Part shown: positions 43,064 to 51,547 of the stretch, in pieces
How the letters are laid out: every line of letters begins with the position of its first letter
Position numbering within the stretch: position 1 is the first letter of the stretch
Assembly (NCBI RefSeq): GCF_014395975.1
Contig: NZ_CP060714.1
Span: 3,038,001 to 3,102,000, forward strand
Length of the DNA stretch: 64,000 bases
Reading direction: 5' to 3'
Source of the DNA: Diaphorobacter ruginosibacter
Lineage (GTDB): Bacteria; Pseudomonadota; Gammaproteobacteria; Burkholderiales; Burkholderiaceae_C
Program-made: the position numbers and the translations under genes
Notes under the pieces: generated by a model
Told to the model about the DNA's origin: nothing
What the model saw: only the letters and a program-made list of their open reading frames with translations
Database searches by the model: none

Positions 43064-43465
43064 ATGAACAAAATTCAAAAAAACGGCAAAATTAAAATAA
43101 GCAAAACATTCAAACCAAAACACATAAAAAGCAATGATACACTTTCAATATCAAAAATTAGCAATTCAATAGAACAACTAGATGATTTAATTCAGGCTCT
43201 TCTTGAAATTTTGCCTCAGATTGAGCCTTGGCAGCTCGATTTAAGAATGCAACTCAATAAGGCCAGGAATGATATTAAAGCTCTCCGCTCGATGATTTTT
43301 TCGCAAGAGAAAAAAGAGCAATTCAATGAGCTTTCAAATTTGCTGAACGAGAATTTATTTCTATCTTCCAGTCAGATTGAAAGGAGCTACATTGACAATA
43401 CAACCAAGAGTGCAATGAGATTAGCCAGAGCACTTGCTGCAAATATTTTTCACATAAAATATTAG
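43064..43465 (+). CDS. AT-rich hypothetical helical protein
   Basis: 133 residues. A basic N-terminus (MNKIQKNGKIKISKTFKPKH) is followed by a fully helical body (LDDLIQALLEILPQIEPWQLDLRMQLNKARNDIKALRSM, then SNLLNENLFLSSSQIERSYI). No family recognised. The gene is far more AT-rich than the flanking P450 operon, a sign of acquisition. It is convergent with the P450 gene, with 28 bp between the stops. Confidence 0.6.
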   Translation: MNKIQKNGKIKISKTFKPKHIKSNDTLSISKISNSIEQLDDLIQALLEILPQIEPWQLDLRMQLNKARNDIKALRSMIFSQEKKEQFNELSNLLNENLFLSSSQIERSYIDNTTKSAMRLARALAANIFHIKY

Positions 43466-43493
43466 CCTATTCTATCTATAACTAACCTCAACC

Positions 43494-44819
43494 CTATTGG
43501 TCAAATATCGGCGAAAACAGCACTCTCGGCGTTACGCGTACGCGGTGGCCGCCTTTTCTTCGCATCTGCCCCACCCACTCGTTCTCGACCGGCAGGTCTT
43601 CGGACAGCTCCAGGCGCAGCTCGGCGATCAGGAAGCTCAATACGGTCGTCAACTCCAGCAGTGCGAAGTTCCGCCCGCCGCAGACTCTCGCGCCCCAGGT
43701 GAAGCTGGAGTGGATGCCGGTTCCCATGCCCACCCCCTCGCGCGCTGCGGCATCGATGTCCGGAATCCAGAAATCCGGCCGCGCCATCGCCTTGCGGTTC
43801 ACTCCGATGAGGGACACGATCACCACGTCCCCGGCGTGCACGTCGATGTCCGACAGGCGGTCGTCCGCCCTCGCCACGCGCGTCACGAACGGCAGCGGCG
43901 AATGCAGGCGCAGCAGTTCGGAGACGAAGGCCTTCAGGTCCTGATCGGCAAGGATCGCTTTGCAACGCTCGGGGCCATCCGGCAGGGATGCATGGATGGC
44001 GCGCTGCCCCGCATGCAGGCGCTCCTGCAGTTCGGGGTAGGTTGCCAGCAGGTGCAGCGCCCACCCGGTGGAGTTCGATGCGGTGTCGGCCCCGGCAACG
44101 AAAAGCGTCGTCATTTCCTTTTCAAAACGGAAGTCATAGCCCGGCACGGCCTCCGCCGCCAGCATCCTGCGCATCATGGCGCTGTCGTACTCACCTGCGT
44201 CGCGCAGGCATTGCATGCCGCCGAACACCTGCCGGCGCGATTCGAGAATCTGCCGGATATGTTCCTTGGTGTGCGCGTCCTGGCCCTGCCCGCGATGGAT
44301 GCAGGTGTACCTGGACGCGAGCTCGATCAGCCGCGATGGGCCGTCATGTGCCATGGGTATCCTGTCGAGCTCCACGTCAAGGAACATCTCCGTGAAGATG
44401 GACAGGATGCTGTGATGGATCGCGTCCTCGTCCAGCAGCGGCGCCTTGGTGTTGGCCGCAAGCAGGCCGGCCATCCGCCGCGCCTGCCTGGCGCTGATGG
44501 CGTAGCCGCGGTCATGGTCGTACCGGCTGAAGGACGGCTGCGACAGCCCCGCGCGGAAACGCCACTGGTCGCCATCCTCGGTCAGCCGCGACTGCCCGCC
44601 CACCTGGGCAAACCATTGCAGATTCTTGGGATAGTTGGCCAGGCGCTTGCGCAGCACGGCATCGGCGTCATCCAGGTCCTGCACCACCACCACACGGCCG
44701 CCGTCATGCATGACCTCGGCATTCCGGCCCGGCGCCTCACGCGCGAGCTCGTACATGCGATTCCAGAAATCATTGGAAAACTGCTGGCTCATCGGCGGCC
44801 CCTGCTCCCGTCTTTCCAT
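43494..44819 (-). CDS. Cytochrome P450
   Basis: 441 residues from ATG 44819; a second ATG at 44792 (MSQQFSNDFW) is also good. Hallmarks: I-helix oxygen-activation motif FVAGADTASNSTG; K-helix ExxR in VSELLRLHSPLPF; PERF-like segment FWIPDIDAAAREG; heme loop SFTWGARVCGGRNFAL with the cysteine ligand. No membrane anchor, so it is a soluble bacterial P450 needing external ferredoxin or flavodoxin partners, none of which is nearby. It is the last gene of the five-gene operon, 3 bp after the carrier protein, so a carrier-bound acyl or aminoacyl group is a likely substrate (inference). Confidence 0.95.
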   Translation of the reverse strand: MERREQGPPMSQQFSNDFWNRMYELAREAPGRNAEVMHDGGRVVVVQDLDDADAVLRKRLANYPKNLQWFAQVGGQSRLTEDGDQWRFRAGLSQPSFSRYDHDRGYAISARQARRMAGLLAANTKAPLLDEDAIHHSILSIFTEMFLDVELDRIPMAHDGPSRLIELASRYTCIHRGQGQDAHTKEHIRQILESRRQVFGGMQCLRDAGEYDSAMMRRMLAAEAVPGYDFRFEKEMTTLFVAGADTASNSTGWALHLLATYPELQERLHAGQRAIHASLPDGPERCKAILADQDLKAFVSELLRLHSPLPFVTRVARADDRLSDIDVHAGDVVIVSLIGVNRKAMARPDFWIPDIDAAAREGVGMGTGIHSSFTWGARVCGGRNFALLELTTVLSFLIAELRLELSEDLPVENEWVGQMRRKGGHRVRVTPRVLFSPIFDQ

Positions 44820-44822
44820 CGA

Positions 44823-45047
44823 TCACAGCAGCCTTGCCAGGTCGCCCACTGTCTTGAGCTCGAACATGCGCATGGGGTCGATGGCTTTTCCCGTCTCGGT
44901 CTCGATGGCGACGATGATCATCTCGAATGACAGGCTGTCGATGTTCTTCAGCTGCGCTATCTCGTCATGCGCTTGGATGCTGTCCTGCGGGATCAGCAGC
45001 GTCTCCGCAATCAGGCGGCGGGTGATTTCCAGGCTATCTTGGCTCAT
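44823..45047 (-). CDS. Acyl carrier protein
   Basis: 74 residues with the four-helix ACP pattern: DSLEITRRLIAETLLIPQDSI, then the phosphopantetheine site LKNIDSLSFEMIIVAIETETGKAI, with the serine of DSL as attachment point, then ELKTVGDLARLL. It lies 12 bp downstream of the acyl-AMP ligase gene and 3 bp upstream of the P450 gene. It should carry the acyl group activated by the ligase. A phosphopantetheinyl transferase from elsewhere in the genome is required. Confidence 0.95.
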   Translation of the reverse strand: MSQDSLEITRRLIAETLLIPQDSIQAHDEIAQLKNIDSLSFEMIIVAIETETGKAIDPMRMFELKTVGDLARLL

Positions 45048-45059
45048 AGGTCTTGGGCT

Positions 45060-46784
45060 TCATGGAGACAATGCGGGCAGCGTCATGATCTTCCCGCTCA
45101 AAAAACGTTCGCGCGTCGCGGCCCGGGCCTTCTTGCCCGAGGAGGTTCGCTCGATGCAACCATTGGAGACGACGTGCACGGCGGGCGGAGCGCCCAGCAG
45201 GCCGGCGGCGGTCGAGGCGATGGACCCGAGCGCGTGCGGATGGGCGGATTGGCGCACCGCCTTCTCATGCACCAGCAGGAACAGGTCGGACTCAGGCAAC
45301 GCCTCCTGATCCTGGAACAGCAGGATATCGTCCGTCTCCGAGCACAGGATCTCCGCCACGGCCTGCTCGACATCCTGCGGCCAGACATTCCTGCCGCGCA
45401 CGATCATGACGTCCTTCCTGCGGCCCGTGATGAACAGATCGCCCTGTGCATCGAGAAAACCCATGTCGCCCGTGGCCACGCCGGCCGCGGGCTCCAGCGG
45501 CTGCAGGCTGGCACGTTCGTAGATGCCGGACATCTGCGCGGCACCCTGCACCACGACATCGCCCACCGTGCCGGCGGGAAGCGCCGCCCCGCGCTCATCC
45601 CGCACCGTCACTCGCCAGCCGGGCAGCGGCCTGCCGCAATTGACGAACTCCTGCGCGCCGGAAACGGCATTTTCCGCATCGGCAACACCACCTGCGGGAT
45701 CCACGATGAACCGCCGATGCGCCCGTGCCCATGGAAGATCGCACACGGTCACGGCGAGGGTCGCCTCCGCGAGGCCGTAGCTGGGCCTGAACGCGTCGGC
45801 GTGGAAGCCCGCCCCGGCATGGCGGTCGGCAAAGGATTGCAGTTGCGACGGGATGATCCGGTCACCGCCAACACCGGCAATGCGCAGGGCCTGCAAGCAA
45901 AGGGAGGCATCCTCCTCGGCTGCCGCACGGCCGGCCGCGAGTGCGTATCCGAAACCGGGGGCATAGGTGATGGTGCTGGCCCTGCTGCTCATCAGCCGGG
46001 TCCAGAGCTGGGGCCTGCGCACAAAGGCAGTGGGTGCAAGATAGTCCACGCAGACCTGCGCGCACAGCGGCGCCAGCAGCATGCCGACCAGCCCCATGTC
46101 GTGATAGAAAGGCAGCCACGAGAATGCCCGGTCCGATGCGCTCAACTGCATGCCGCTGCGAAGAATATCGTCCACATTCGCCATCAGTGCGCCATGGGAA
46201 ATGGCGATGCCCTTGGGATGCGATGTGGACCCCGACGAGAACTGCACATAGGCGGTATCACCCGGGGCCGGCATCTCCCACGAACATGCCTGGGGATGGT
46301 CCGCTCCAGCGGCCATGGCCTCTGTTGCCGTCTCGTAGTCCACGCATGGAAGGCGTGCAGACAGGCCCTCGGCCTGCAGGATGGGCAGCATGGGCCGGGG
46401 AGCCACCAGAAGCGACATGCCCGCAGCCTCCAGCATGCCCTGCAGCACACGCTGGTAGCGCGCGTTGCCTTGCAGCGCGGACGGCAGCGGCAGCGGACAA
46501 GGAGCCCAGCCCAGCAACTGGCAGGCCAGGAAATGCGTGATGAAGTCGGGGCCGGTCTGCGCGACGAGCCCGACCCTTGCCCCCTTCGCCAGGGAATGGG
46601 TGCAGCGCAGATATCCCGCCAGCTGCCGCGCCGCCTGCCATAGCCGCGCATGGCTCAGGAATGCCTGCTGCTGGCCGAGGCCATCGAAGAAAGTCAGGCC
46701 CCGGTCGGGAAAGCATGCCGCATGCTCGGCAGCCTCCAGCAGGTTCGCGAACCCGCCGATGCGGCGCTCCCGACGCTCAGGCAT
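45060..46784 (-). CDS. Fatty-acyl-AMP ligase (FAAL-type)
   Basis: 574 residues from ATG 46784 (MPERRERRIGGFANLLEAAE). The frame extends upstream, but that part is antisense-like nonsense. Adenylation motifs: VQFSSGSTSHPKGIAISH (P-loop), SWLPFYHDMGLVGMLLAPL (FAAL signature), RPSYGLAEATLAVTVCD, TGDMGFLDAQGDLFITGRRKDVMIVRGRNVWPQDVE (hinge). The layout matches FAALs that make acyl-adenylates for transfer to a carrier protein rather than CoA. The neighbouring ACP is the natural acceptor. Its start overlaps the end of the GNAT gene by 8 bp, indicating coupled translation. The acid it uses is unknown. Confidence 0.93.
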   Translation of the reverse strand: MPERRERRIGGFANLLEAAEHAACFPDRGLTFFDGLGQQQAFLSHARLWQAARQLAGYLRCTHSLAKGARVGLVAQTGPDFITHFLACQLLGWAPCPLPLPSALQGNARYQRVLQGMLEAAGMSLLVAPRPMLPILQAEGLSARLPCVDYETATEAMAAGADHPQACSWEMPAPGDTAYVQFSSGSTSHPKGIAISHGALMANVDDILRSGMQLSASDRAFSWLPFYHDMGLVGMLLAPLCAQVCVDYLAPTAFVRRPQLWTRLMSSRASTITYAPGFGYALAAGRAAAEEDASLCLQALRIAGVGGDRIIPSQLQSFADRHAGAGFHADAFRPSYGLAEATLAVTVCDLPWARAHRRFIVDPAGGVADAENAVSGAQEFVNCGRPLPGWRVTVRDERGAALPAGTVGDVVVQGAAQMSGIYERASLQPLEPAAGVATGDMGFLDAQGDLFITGRRKDVMIVRGRNVWPQDVEQAVAEILCSETDDILLFQDQEALPESDLFLLVHEKAVRQSAHPHALGSIASTAAGLLGAPPAVHVVSNGCIERTSSGKKARAATRERFLSGKIMTLPALSP

Positions 46785-47433
46785 TGCCGCCCTGGCCTGC
46801 CGGCACGGCGGAAGCGGGACGCTCCAGCGGCCGTTTGGGTGGGCGCAGCGCCAGATCCTTGAAGCACGCGATGGCCAGCACATCCAGGCGCTTGCCATCC
46901 ACCCCCAGGCACTCCTGCCGCAACAGGGCCTCGGGTACGAAGTGCTCGTTGTTGGCCAGCGCAAAGAGCACGCGGCGGTTGCTGGCCAGCACACGCGCGG
47001 AGATCTTCTCGATGTCGGGGCGGGAGAACATCTCGTCGAAAAGGGGCTCCGAGACTTCCCACAGTATCTGCCGGGCCACCTGTGTATGAGGCGCCATGCC
47101 CATGGTGAGCGTCGCCACACGGTGCACGCGGTTGACCGAGAAGTTGTAGAACCCCTGCAGGCTCTGGCTGTGCTTGTCCAGCACGCCGATGAAGTAGTTG
47201 TCCAGGTTGTTGAAGCTGGCGATGAAGGCCCTGAGTCCTTCCACGGAAAAGTGCAGCGCGGAGAGATTGAGTCCCTGCAGCATGAGCGGGTCGTCGAACC
47301 AGCGTGCGAACTCCGGGGTCACATCGGCTGCCGTGAGGCTACGCACCACGAAGTTGCTGGTTTCCACACGCACCGGGCCGCCCTGAGAGGCTTGCTGCAC
47401 GGGCTGCTGCAGCGAGATCGAGAATCCGCTCAT
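46777..47433 (-). CDS. GNAT-family acyltransferase of the operon
   Basis: 218 residues from ATG 47433 (MSGFSISLQQPVQQ). RimJ/RimL-like GNAT core: RVETSNFVVRSLTAADVTPEFARWFDDPLMLQGLNLSA, then NYFIGVLDKHSQSLQGFYNFSVNRVHRVATLTMGMAPHTQVARQILWEVSEPLFDEMF, and SRPDIEKISARVLASNRRVLFAL. The cofactor loop (HTQVARQIL) is degenerate compared with the normal R/QxxGxG/A. So it may use an ACP-bound acyl group rather than acetyl-CoA (inference). The start overlaps the SapC-like gene by 4 bp and the stop overlaps the ligase gene by 8 bp. Confidence 0.85.
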   Translation of the reverse strand: MSGFSISLQQPVQQASQGGPVRVETSNFVVRSLTAADVTPEFARWFDDPLMLQGLNLSALHFSVEGLRAFIASFNNLDNYFIGVLDKHSQSLQGFYNFSVNRVHRVATLTMGMAPHTQVARQILWEVSEPLFDEMFSRPDIEKISARVLASNRRVLFALANNEHFVPEALLRQECLGVDGKRLDVLAIACFKDLALRPPKRPLERPASAVPAGQGGNA

Positions 47434-48215
47434 GCCGTCTCCGCCTGAGCCGCCGCCGGGAGTGCCTGACGCTGGTGCAGCGCCAGCAGTTGCTGCCAGT
47501 TGTTCGCCATCGACCATTGATGCACCGCGACCAGCGCCGCGTAGCCCTGCCGGACCCAGTCGGCCAGCGTGGCATCGGGCAGCCGGTGGTAGGCATCCAT
47601 GTCCACCACGCGAAAGCCGCCGAGTTCGTAGTACTGTCCGGGCGCCAGTTCGATGCGGGCCTGTCGGGGCACGAGCAGGCGTTCGCGCTCCAGGGCCGCC
47701 ATGAAGTGCCGCGTCATCTGCTCGTCCTGCAGGCATTGCCGGCAGAAGCCCACGATCTCGCCGAGCGCCGTGTTGGGCTGCCCCTGGAAGTCGAACAACG
47801 GGCGCGCCGTGGCATCACTCTCGAGGGGGACGACCTGTCCTGCGTGCGGATCGAAGAAAAAGCTGGCGCTGCGCCCATCGCCATCCACACGCATCCAGAA
47901 CGGATAGCGGCGCAGATAGCCCGGGACATAGGTCTCGGGCAACCACCGCCCCTCGGCATCCACGAACAGGTTGCGCCCCTCCACCAACGCAGTCACCGCG
48001 ATGGGGATTCCCGCGCTCTCGGCGGGCCCGAAGACGATCGGATAGCTGCGCGCGGCCAGCGCGAACTCACTGATGCCCAGGGGCACCGCGTTGGCGTTGC
48101 ATGCCGCGCGGAAGTTCGGCGTGCCTCGCACGCCAAAGCCCAGATGCCGCACAGGATCCAGTGGCTGCAGTTCGCGGTAGAACATGGGCAGGGGTGGCGT
48201 AGAGGACGTATTCAT
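47430..48215 (-). CDS. SapC-like protein, first gene of the operon
   Basis: 261 residues from ATG 48215 (MNTSSTPPLPMFYRELQPLD). SapC-family features: LGFGVRGTPNFRAACNANAVPLGISEFALAARSYPIVFG, LVEGRNLFVDAEGRWLPETYVPGYLRRYPFWM, FFFDPHAGQVVPL, LFDFQGQPN and the C-terminal half with RIELAPGQYYELGGFRVVDMDAYHRLPDATLADWV. SapC proteins were first noted near S-layer protein genes and often occur with peptide-modifying enzymes; their biochemical role is not settled. Here it opens an operon with acyl-activating genes and lies 110 bp downstream of a CTERM surface-protein gene on the same strand. Confidence 0.88.
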   Translation of the reverse strand: MNTSSTPPLPMFYRELQPLDPVRHLGFGVRGTPNFRAACNANAVPLGISEFALAARSYPIVFGPAESAGIPIAVTALVEGRNLFVDAEGRWLPETYVPGYLRRYPFWMRVDGDGRSASFFFDPHAGQVVPLESDATARPLFDFQGQPNTALGEIVGFCRQCLQDEQMTRHFMAALERERLLVPRQARIELAPGQYYELGGFRVVDMDAYHRLPDATLADWVRQGYAALVAVHQWSMANNWQQLLALHQRQALPAAAQAETA

Positions 48216-48238
48216 GAACCTTGCTGCAAACCGAGGGT

Positions 48239-48260
48239 GTTCGGCCCCCATGGCCGAAAC
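48239..48260. terminator. Hairpin between the CTERM gene and the SapC operon (1)
   Basis: TTCGGCC pairs with GGCCGAA around a 5-nt loop, in the 110-bp gap between two same-strand genes. No T-run follows, so it may be a regulatory or partial termination structure rather than a full stop. Confidence 0.4.
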
Positions 48261-48272
48261 CTCTATTCTGCG

Positions 48273-48307
48273 CGATCCCCGCGTGCCCGCAAGGCACGCA
48301 GGGATCG
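48273..48307. terminator. Hairpin between the CTERM gene and the SapC operon (2)
   Basis: CGATCCC and CGTGCC pair with GGCACG and GGGATCG, with one 2-nt internal loop and a 5-nt apical loop, giving a long GC-rich stem 18 bp after the CTERM stop. With hairpin (1) it suggests the SapC operon is at least partly uncoupled from the upstream gene. Confidence 0.5.
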
Positions 48308-48324
48308 GCACGCCACGTCCGTGG

Positions 48325-50949
48325 TCAGGCCCGGACCTGCTGGCGCCGGCGGCCGATGAATGCCGCTGCGGCCATCATCATGCCCGCAAGCGCACCCAGC
48401 CCTCCGGCACCCAGCGCGGGAACCGGCACAGCGTTGCCCGACCCCGGAGTACCTCCGCCGTCGCCGGGGCCGCCGCCGCCGCTCTTGGTCAGGTTGTTGG
48501 ACATGGTCAGCGTCTGCGAGCCTCCCACGGGCATGGCCGTACCCGAAGGACCGTAGGTGGCAGCACTCCACTGGTAGCCCGTCACCGCAGGCATCGGCGA
48601 GCCTTGCGCAACAGAGCACTGGCTGCCCGCCGCCACGGTAACCGGAGCCGAGTTGCCCACGTTGTTGGTCACGGTGATGTTGCCGCTGTACTGGTAGCTG
48701 GGCGTCGTGCAGTTCAGCGTGAAGGGAATGCTGCCGGTGAATGCCGGTGCGCCGCCGGAGGGTGTCACCGTCTGCTGGATGACGATCTGCCCCGGCGCCT
48801 CGGTGGCCTGCAGGTACCAGTTGCCGTTGCCCGCCTTGACCAGTTGGTACTGGAATCCGCCTTGCGTGATGGGCCCGCCATCAAGCACAAAGGTGCCTGC
48901 GCCGCTGGCAGCGGCCGCATCCACGACGAGAATGCCGTCGCAGCCGCTGGTTGCCGCTCCGGGCCCGCTCGCATTGGTGATCTTCAGCCGGGTCTCGCCC
49001 GTGATGGCTCCGGTGATGACCAGCTTGTCGCTGGCGCTGCCGCAGGCCCCCAGCACCGTGTCGAGCAGCACCGCGCCACCGCCGCTCCAGCTGCTGGCCC
49101 TGGCGATGTCGCTGGTGCTCTGGCCACTGTCGGTCAACTGCAAGATGCCATTGGCCCCCAAGGTCACCTGGTTCAGGGTCTGGCTCGTGCCGCCCTGCAT
49201 CAGGGTTCCGCCAGCCACCGTGAACGACTGGGCGTTGCTCAGGACATCGTTTGTCGGCAGAACGAGGGTGCCCGCGGTCACCTCGACCGGTCCGGTAAAG
49301 GCCTGCTGGTTAACGGGGTGGTCAATGGTTGGAGCGCAACCGCTTTCCACGGGAAACGCTGGCAAGGCAGGAACCTGTGCCATCGTGGTTGTTCCTGACT
49401 CCTGCACCAGCCGGCCCACGCCCTTGAGTGGAACATCGAAACTGAGATTGCCGCTGGTATGGTTGAAGTGCAGCACGCTGGTGGGTGTTGTCAACTGGAT
49501 GTGGGAAGCCTGGATGCTGCCCGGAGCCGAGGGAGTAGCGGTTTCCGATCCATAGTAAATCTGCCCTGTTCCATCGACCAGGATCGGCCCGATGCCATAG
49601 GTTTCGTAAGAGAGCGGGATACCGCCGCTGAATGCACCCTGGAAGTTCCAGATTTGTGCAGCGCCAACCTTGACCGAAGCCTGATCGGCAGTCACCAACG
49701 CTCCATCATTGCCGATCTGAATTTTCCCGATGTGGTGGTCGTGAACATTACTTTGCAGGTTCAGTGATGGATCTTCACCCATGATGTAGTGGCCGTTCAC
49801 CAGAAGATCTGCGCCGCTGCCACTCATTTTGACCAATCCCACTCCCGAGCCGCCAATCTGCAATGGTGTGGTCGCTGTTGGTGCGGCATTCGAACAAGCA
49901 GTGGATGTAGCCCCATTGCTCACTGAAACCTTGCCGGCACCCAATACGTCCAGCGTGCCCTGCCCGCCTCCTGACCCCACAATCAGTCCATTGGAGAACT
50001 GGGCAATATTGCGAGCACCGGCAGCGGGGTCGTGCATGCTGACAACACCCACGCCTCCATCTTTTCCGATGAAGCCGCGCGTCAAGGCAGGGTCGGCTGG
50101 ATTGGTATCGGAGCCGTCGGCAGCCCCGAGCTTGCCGCCATGAAGTATGTTGACCTTCCCAGTGCCGCCGCTCACGCCAATAGCGAGACTAGGCACGCTG
50201 TCGATGGTGTCTGACGGGCTCGCAGGAGAGTATGCATAGGCCAATCCTGCACCGTCCAGGTTCAATGTGCCGCTGCCACCGACGCCTCTACCAACCACGC
50301 CATTTCGTTGAACTTGCAAGAATCCAACCAAGTTGGGGTCATTGCCAGTGATGGGATTCGATGCAATGCCCGTGCCTTTGGCAGTCAAGACACCCGCACC
50401 TTCTGTTCCGACACCCAGACCCGCAGAGGTGATGAAAACTCGTGGATACTCTTGAGAATTTACCGGAGGAGTCAGCAAATCAATATCTACCGCTCCGCTT
50501 CCTCCTTGGTCGCCAACGCGGACTGTCGGCTCTAAACCACCGGGAGCGCCGAAGATCATCATATTCAATCGAGCTTCTGCAGGATCGACCTTGATGCCCA
50601 GGCCACCATTGGCACCGCTGCCCGTCCCTATCAGAAAATCCCCGCTGAAGCTCAACCAATTCAGGGCTGCGGAGCCTACCAGCGATGGCGGAGTTCCCGC
50701 GCCATTGATATATACGGTGTCATTGAAATTCGTCCCCGAATGGGCCGGATTCCAATTGTTCAGGGCCCCAAAGTCCGACGAATCGGCACCCGTCCATGTG
50801 ATTCCCGCAGCCTGTACACTGGTTGTTAGAGCCACACCCAGTGCAAGGACCAACTTATTCTTTCTGAAAGAACGTCGCGCCTCTCGCAGCACTCTCCGTT
50901 GCACGGAGGACGATATTGACAGACATGTGGATGATAAGCGTAACTGCAT
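48325..50949 (-). CDS. Passenger-type surface protein with CTERM tail
   Basis: 874 residues from ATG 50949 (MQLRLSSTCLSISSSVQRRV). The N-terminus has an extended signal peptide (basic stretch RRVLREARRSFRKNKLVLAL, cleavage near VQAAGI). The body is a beta-helix-like passenger: LNNWNPAHSGTNFNDTVYIN, GKVNILHGGKLGAADGSDTN, autotransporter-associated strand motifs such as VTAGTLVLPTNDVLSNAQSFTVAGGTLMQGG and LVINGAITGETRLKI-like stretches. Yet there is no beta-barrel. Instead the end is AVPVPALGAGGLGALAGMMM followed by AAAAFIGRRRQQVRA, a CTERM-type tail. It should be secreted and processed by an exosortase rather than by autotransport. Confidence 0.88.
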   Translation of the reverse strand: MQLRLSSTCLSISSSVQRRVLREARRSFRKNKLVLALGVALTTSVQAAGITWTGADSSDFGALNNWNPAHSGTNFNDTVYINGAGTPPSLVGSAALNWLSFSGDFLIGTGSGANGGLGIKVDPAEARLNMMIFGAPGGLEPTVRVGDQGGSGAVDIDLLTPPVNSQEYPRVFITSAGLGVGTEGAGVLTAKGTGIASNPITGNDPNLVGFLQVQRNGVVGRGVGGSGTLNLDGAGLAYAYSPASPSDTIDSVPSLAIGVSGGTGKVNILHGGKLGAADGSDTNPADPALTRGFIGKDGGVGVVSMHDPAAGARNIAQFSNGLIVGSGGGQGTLDVLGAGKVSVSNGATSTACSNAAPTATTPLQIGGSGVGLVKMSGSGADLLVNGHYIMGEDPSLNLQSNVHDHHIGKIQIGNDGALVTADQASVKVGAAQIWNFQGAFSGGIPLSYETYGIGPILVDGTGQIYYGSETATPSAPGSIQASHIQLTTPTSVLHFNHTSGNLSFDVPLKGVGRLVQESGTTTMAQVPALPAFPVESGCAPTIDHPVNQQAFTGPVEVTAGTLVLPTNDVLSNAQSFTVAGGTLMQGGTSQTLNQVTLGANGILQLTDSGQSTSDIARASSWSGGGAVLLDTVLGACGSASDKLVITGAITGETRLKITNASGPGAATSGCDGILVVDAAAASGAGTFVLDGGPITQGGFQYQLVKAGNGNWYLQATEAPGQIVIQQTVTPSGGAPAFTGSIPFTLNCTTPSYQYSGNITVTNNVGNSAPVTVAAGSQCSVAQGSPMPAVTGYQWSAATYGPSGTAMPVGGSQTLTMSNNLTKSGGGGPGDGGGTPGSGNAVPVPALGAGGLGALAGMMMAAAAFIGRRRQQVRA

Positions 50950-51493
50950 GGTTGGTTCTCGTAGATTGAGAAATAAAAAACTGAACACACTGACACTCCG
51001 CTTTGGTAAGTGCAATCTGGGTGTGGAACTTTTCTCTATGTTTCAATGCGCGCGACATCTGCCAGCAGAACGATAAGGGCAAATAATGCCACCGCCGTCT
51101 CAGGATGCGAGCAGGTTGCACAACGACCCATTGTTACCGCTAAACATGTACCTCCCAGCAGCGAGAGTATCGGAGTTAGGCCAATCTAAGAACAGATAAA
51201 AGCTGCCATCTTCGATTTCCTTTTGTGACCTAGTTAAATCGGCTTGGTCATTGCGACCAAAGTAATACTCACACAATGCCACGTACGATTTTGATAGATC
51301 GATAATTCTATAAGTGGCAGTACGGAAAAGAGCACAAGTACGCGACGCCATAGAAGCGAGTTTGCAATGATAAGTTCTTGATAAACCCAGAGAATCGCAA
51401 AGTGGAAAAGCGTACTATGTGGCTGATGAAGAGCGAAGTGGGTGAAGATAACTCTTGGCAACTATGACGGTTAAGAGATGGGGTCGCTTTGAC
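50950..51493. other. Region between the two CTERM genes
   Basis: About 540 bp. A minus-strand frame of 83 codons (51100-51351, CEYYFGRNDQADLTRSQKEIEDGSFYLFLDWPNSD) is plausible protein but has no ribosome-binding site or known family, so I leave it open. The promoter of the 50949 gene should lie within 50950-51100. Confidence 0.4.
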
Positions 51494-51530
51494 AAAAAAG
51501 GGAGTTGCACGAATGTGCAGCCCCTTTTTT
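51494..51530. terminator. Strong bidirectional terminator
   Basis: AAAAAAGGG(a)GTTGCAC pairs with GTGCAGCCCCTTTTTT around a GAAT loop, with T-runs in both directions. It lies 18 bp after the stop of the CTERM gene at 51548. Confidence 0.85.
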
Positions 51531-51547
51531 CATTTAGCCGTCTCCTA

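Noticed and set aside
43497..44930. Long open frame (477 codons) on the plus strand over the P450 and ACP genes
   Set aside because: It is the antisense shadow of high-GC coding sequence: His/Arg/Gln-rich, without domains, while the minus strand shows complete P450 and ACP motifs.
44967..46643. 558-codon plus-strand frame over the acyl-AMP ligase gene
   Set aside because: Same reason: low-complexity composition, opposite to a gene with all adenylation motifs.
46785..47120. 112-codon N-terminal extension of the acyl-AMP ligase frame
   Set aside because: It overlaps the GNAT gene in another frame and has no ligase-like content. ATG 46784 gives a normal FAAL N-terminus.
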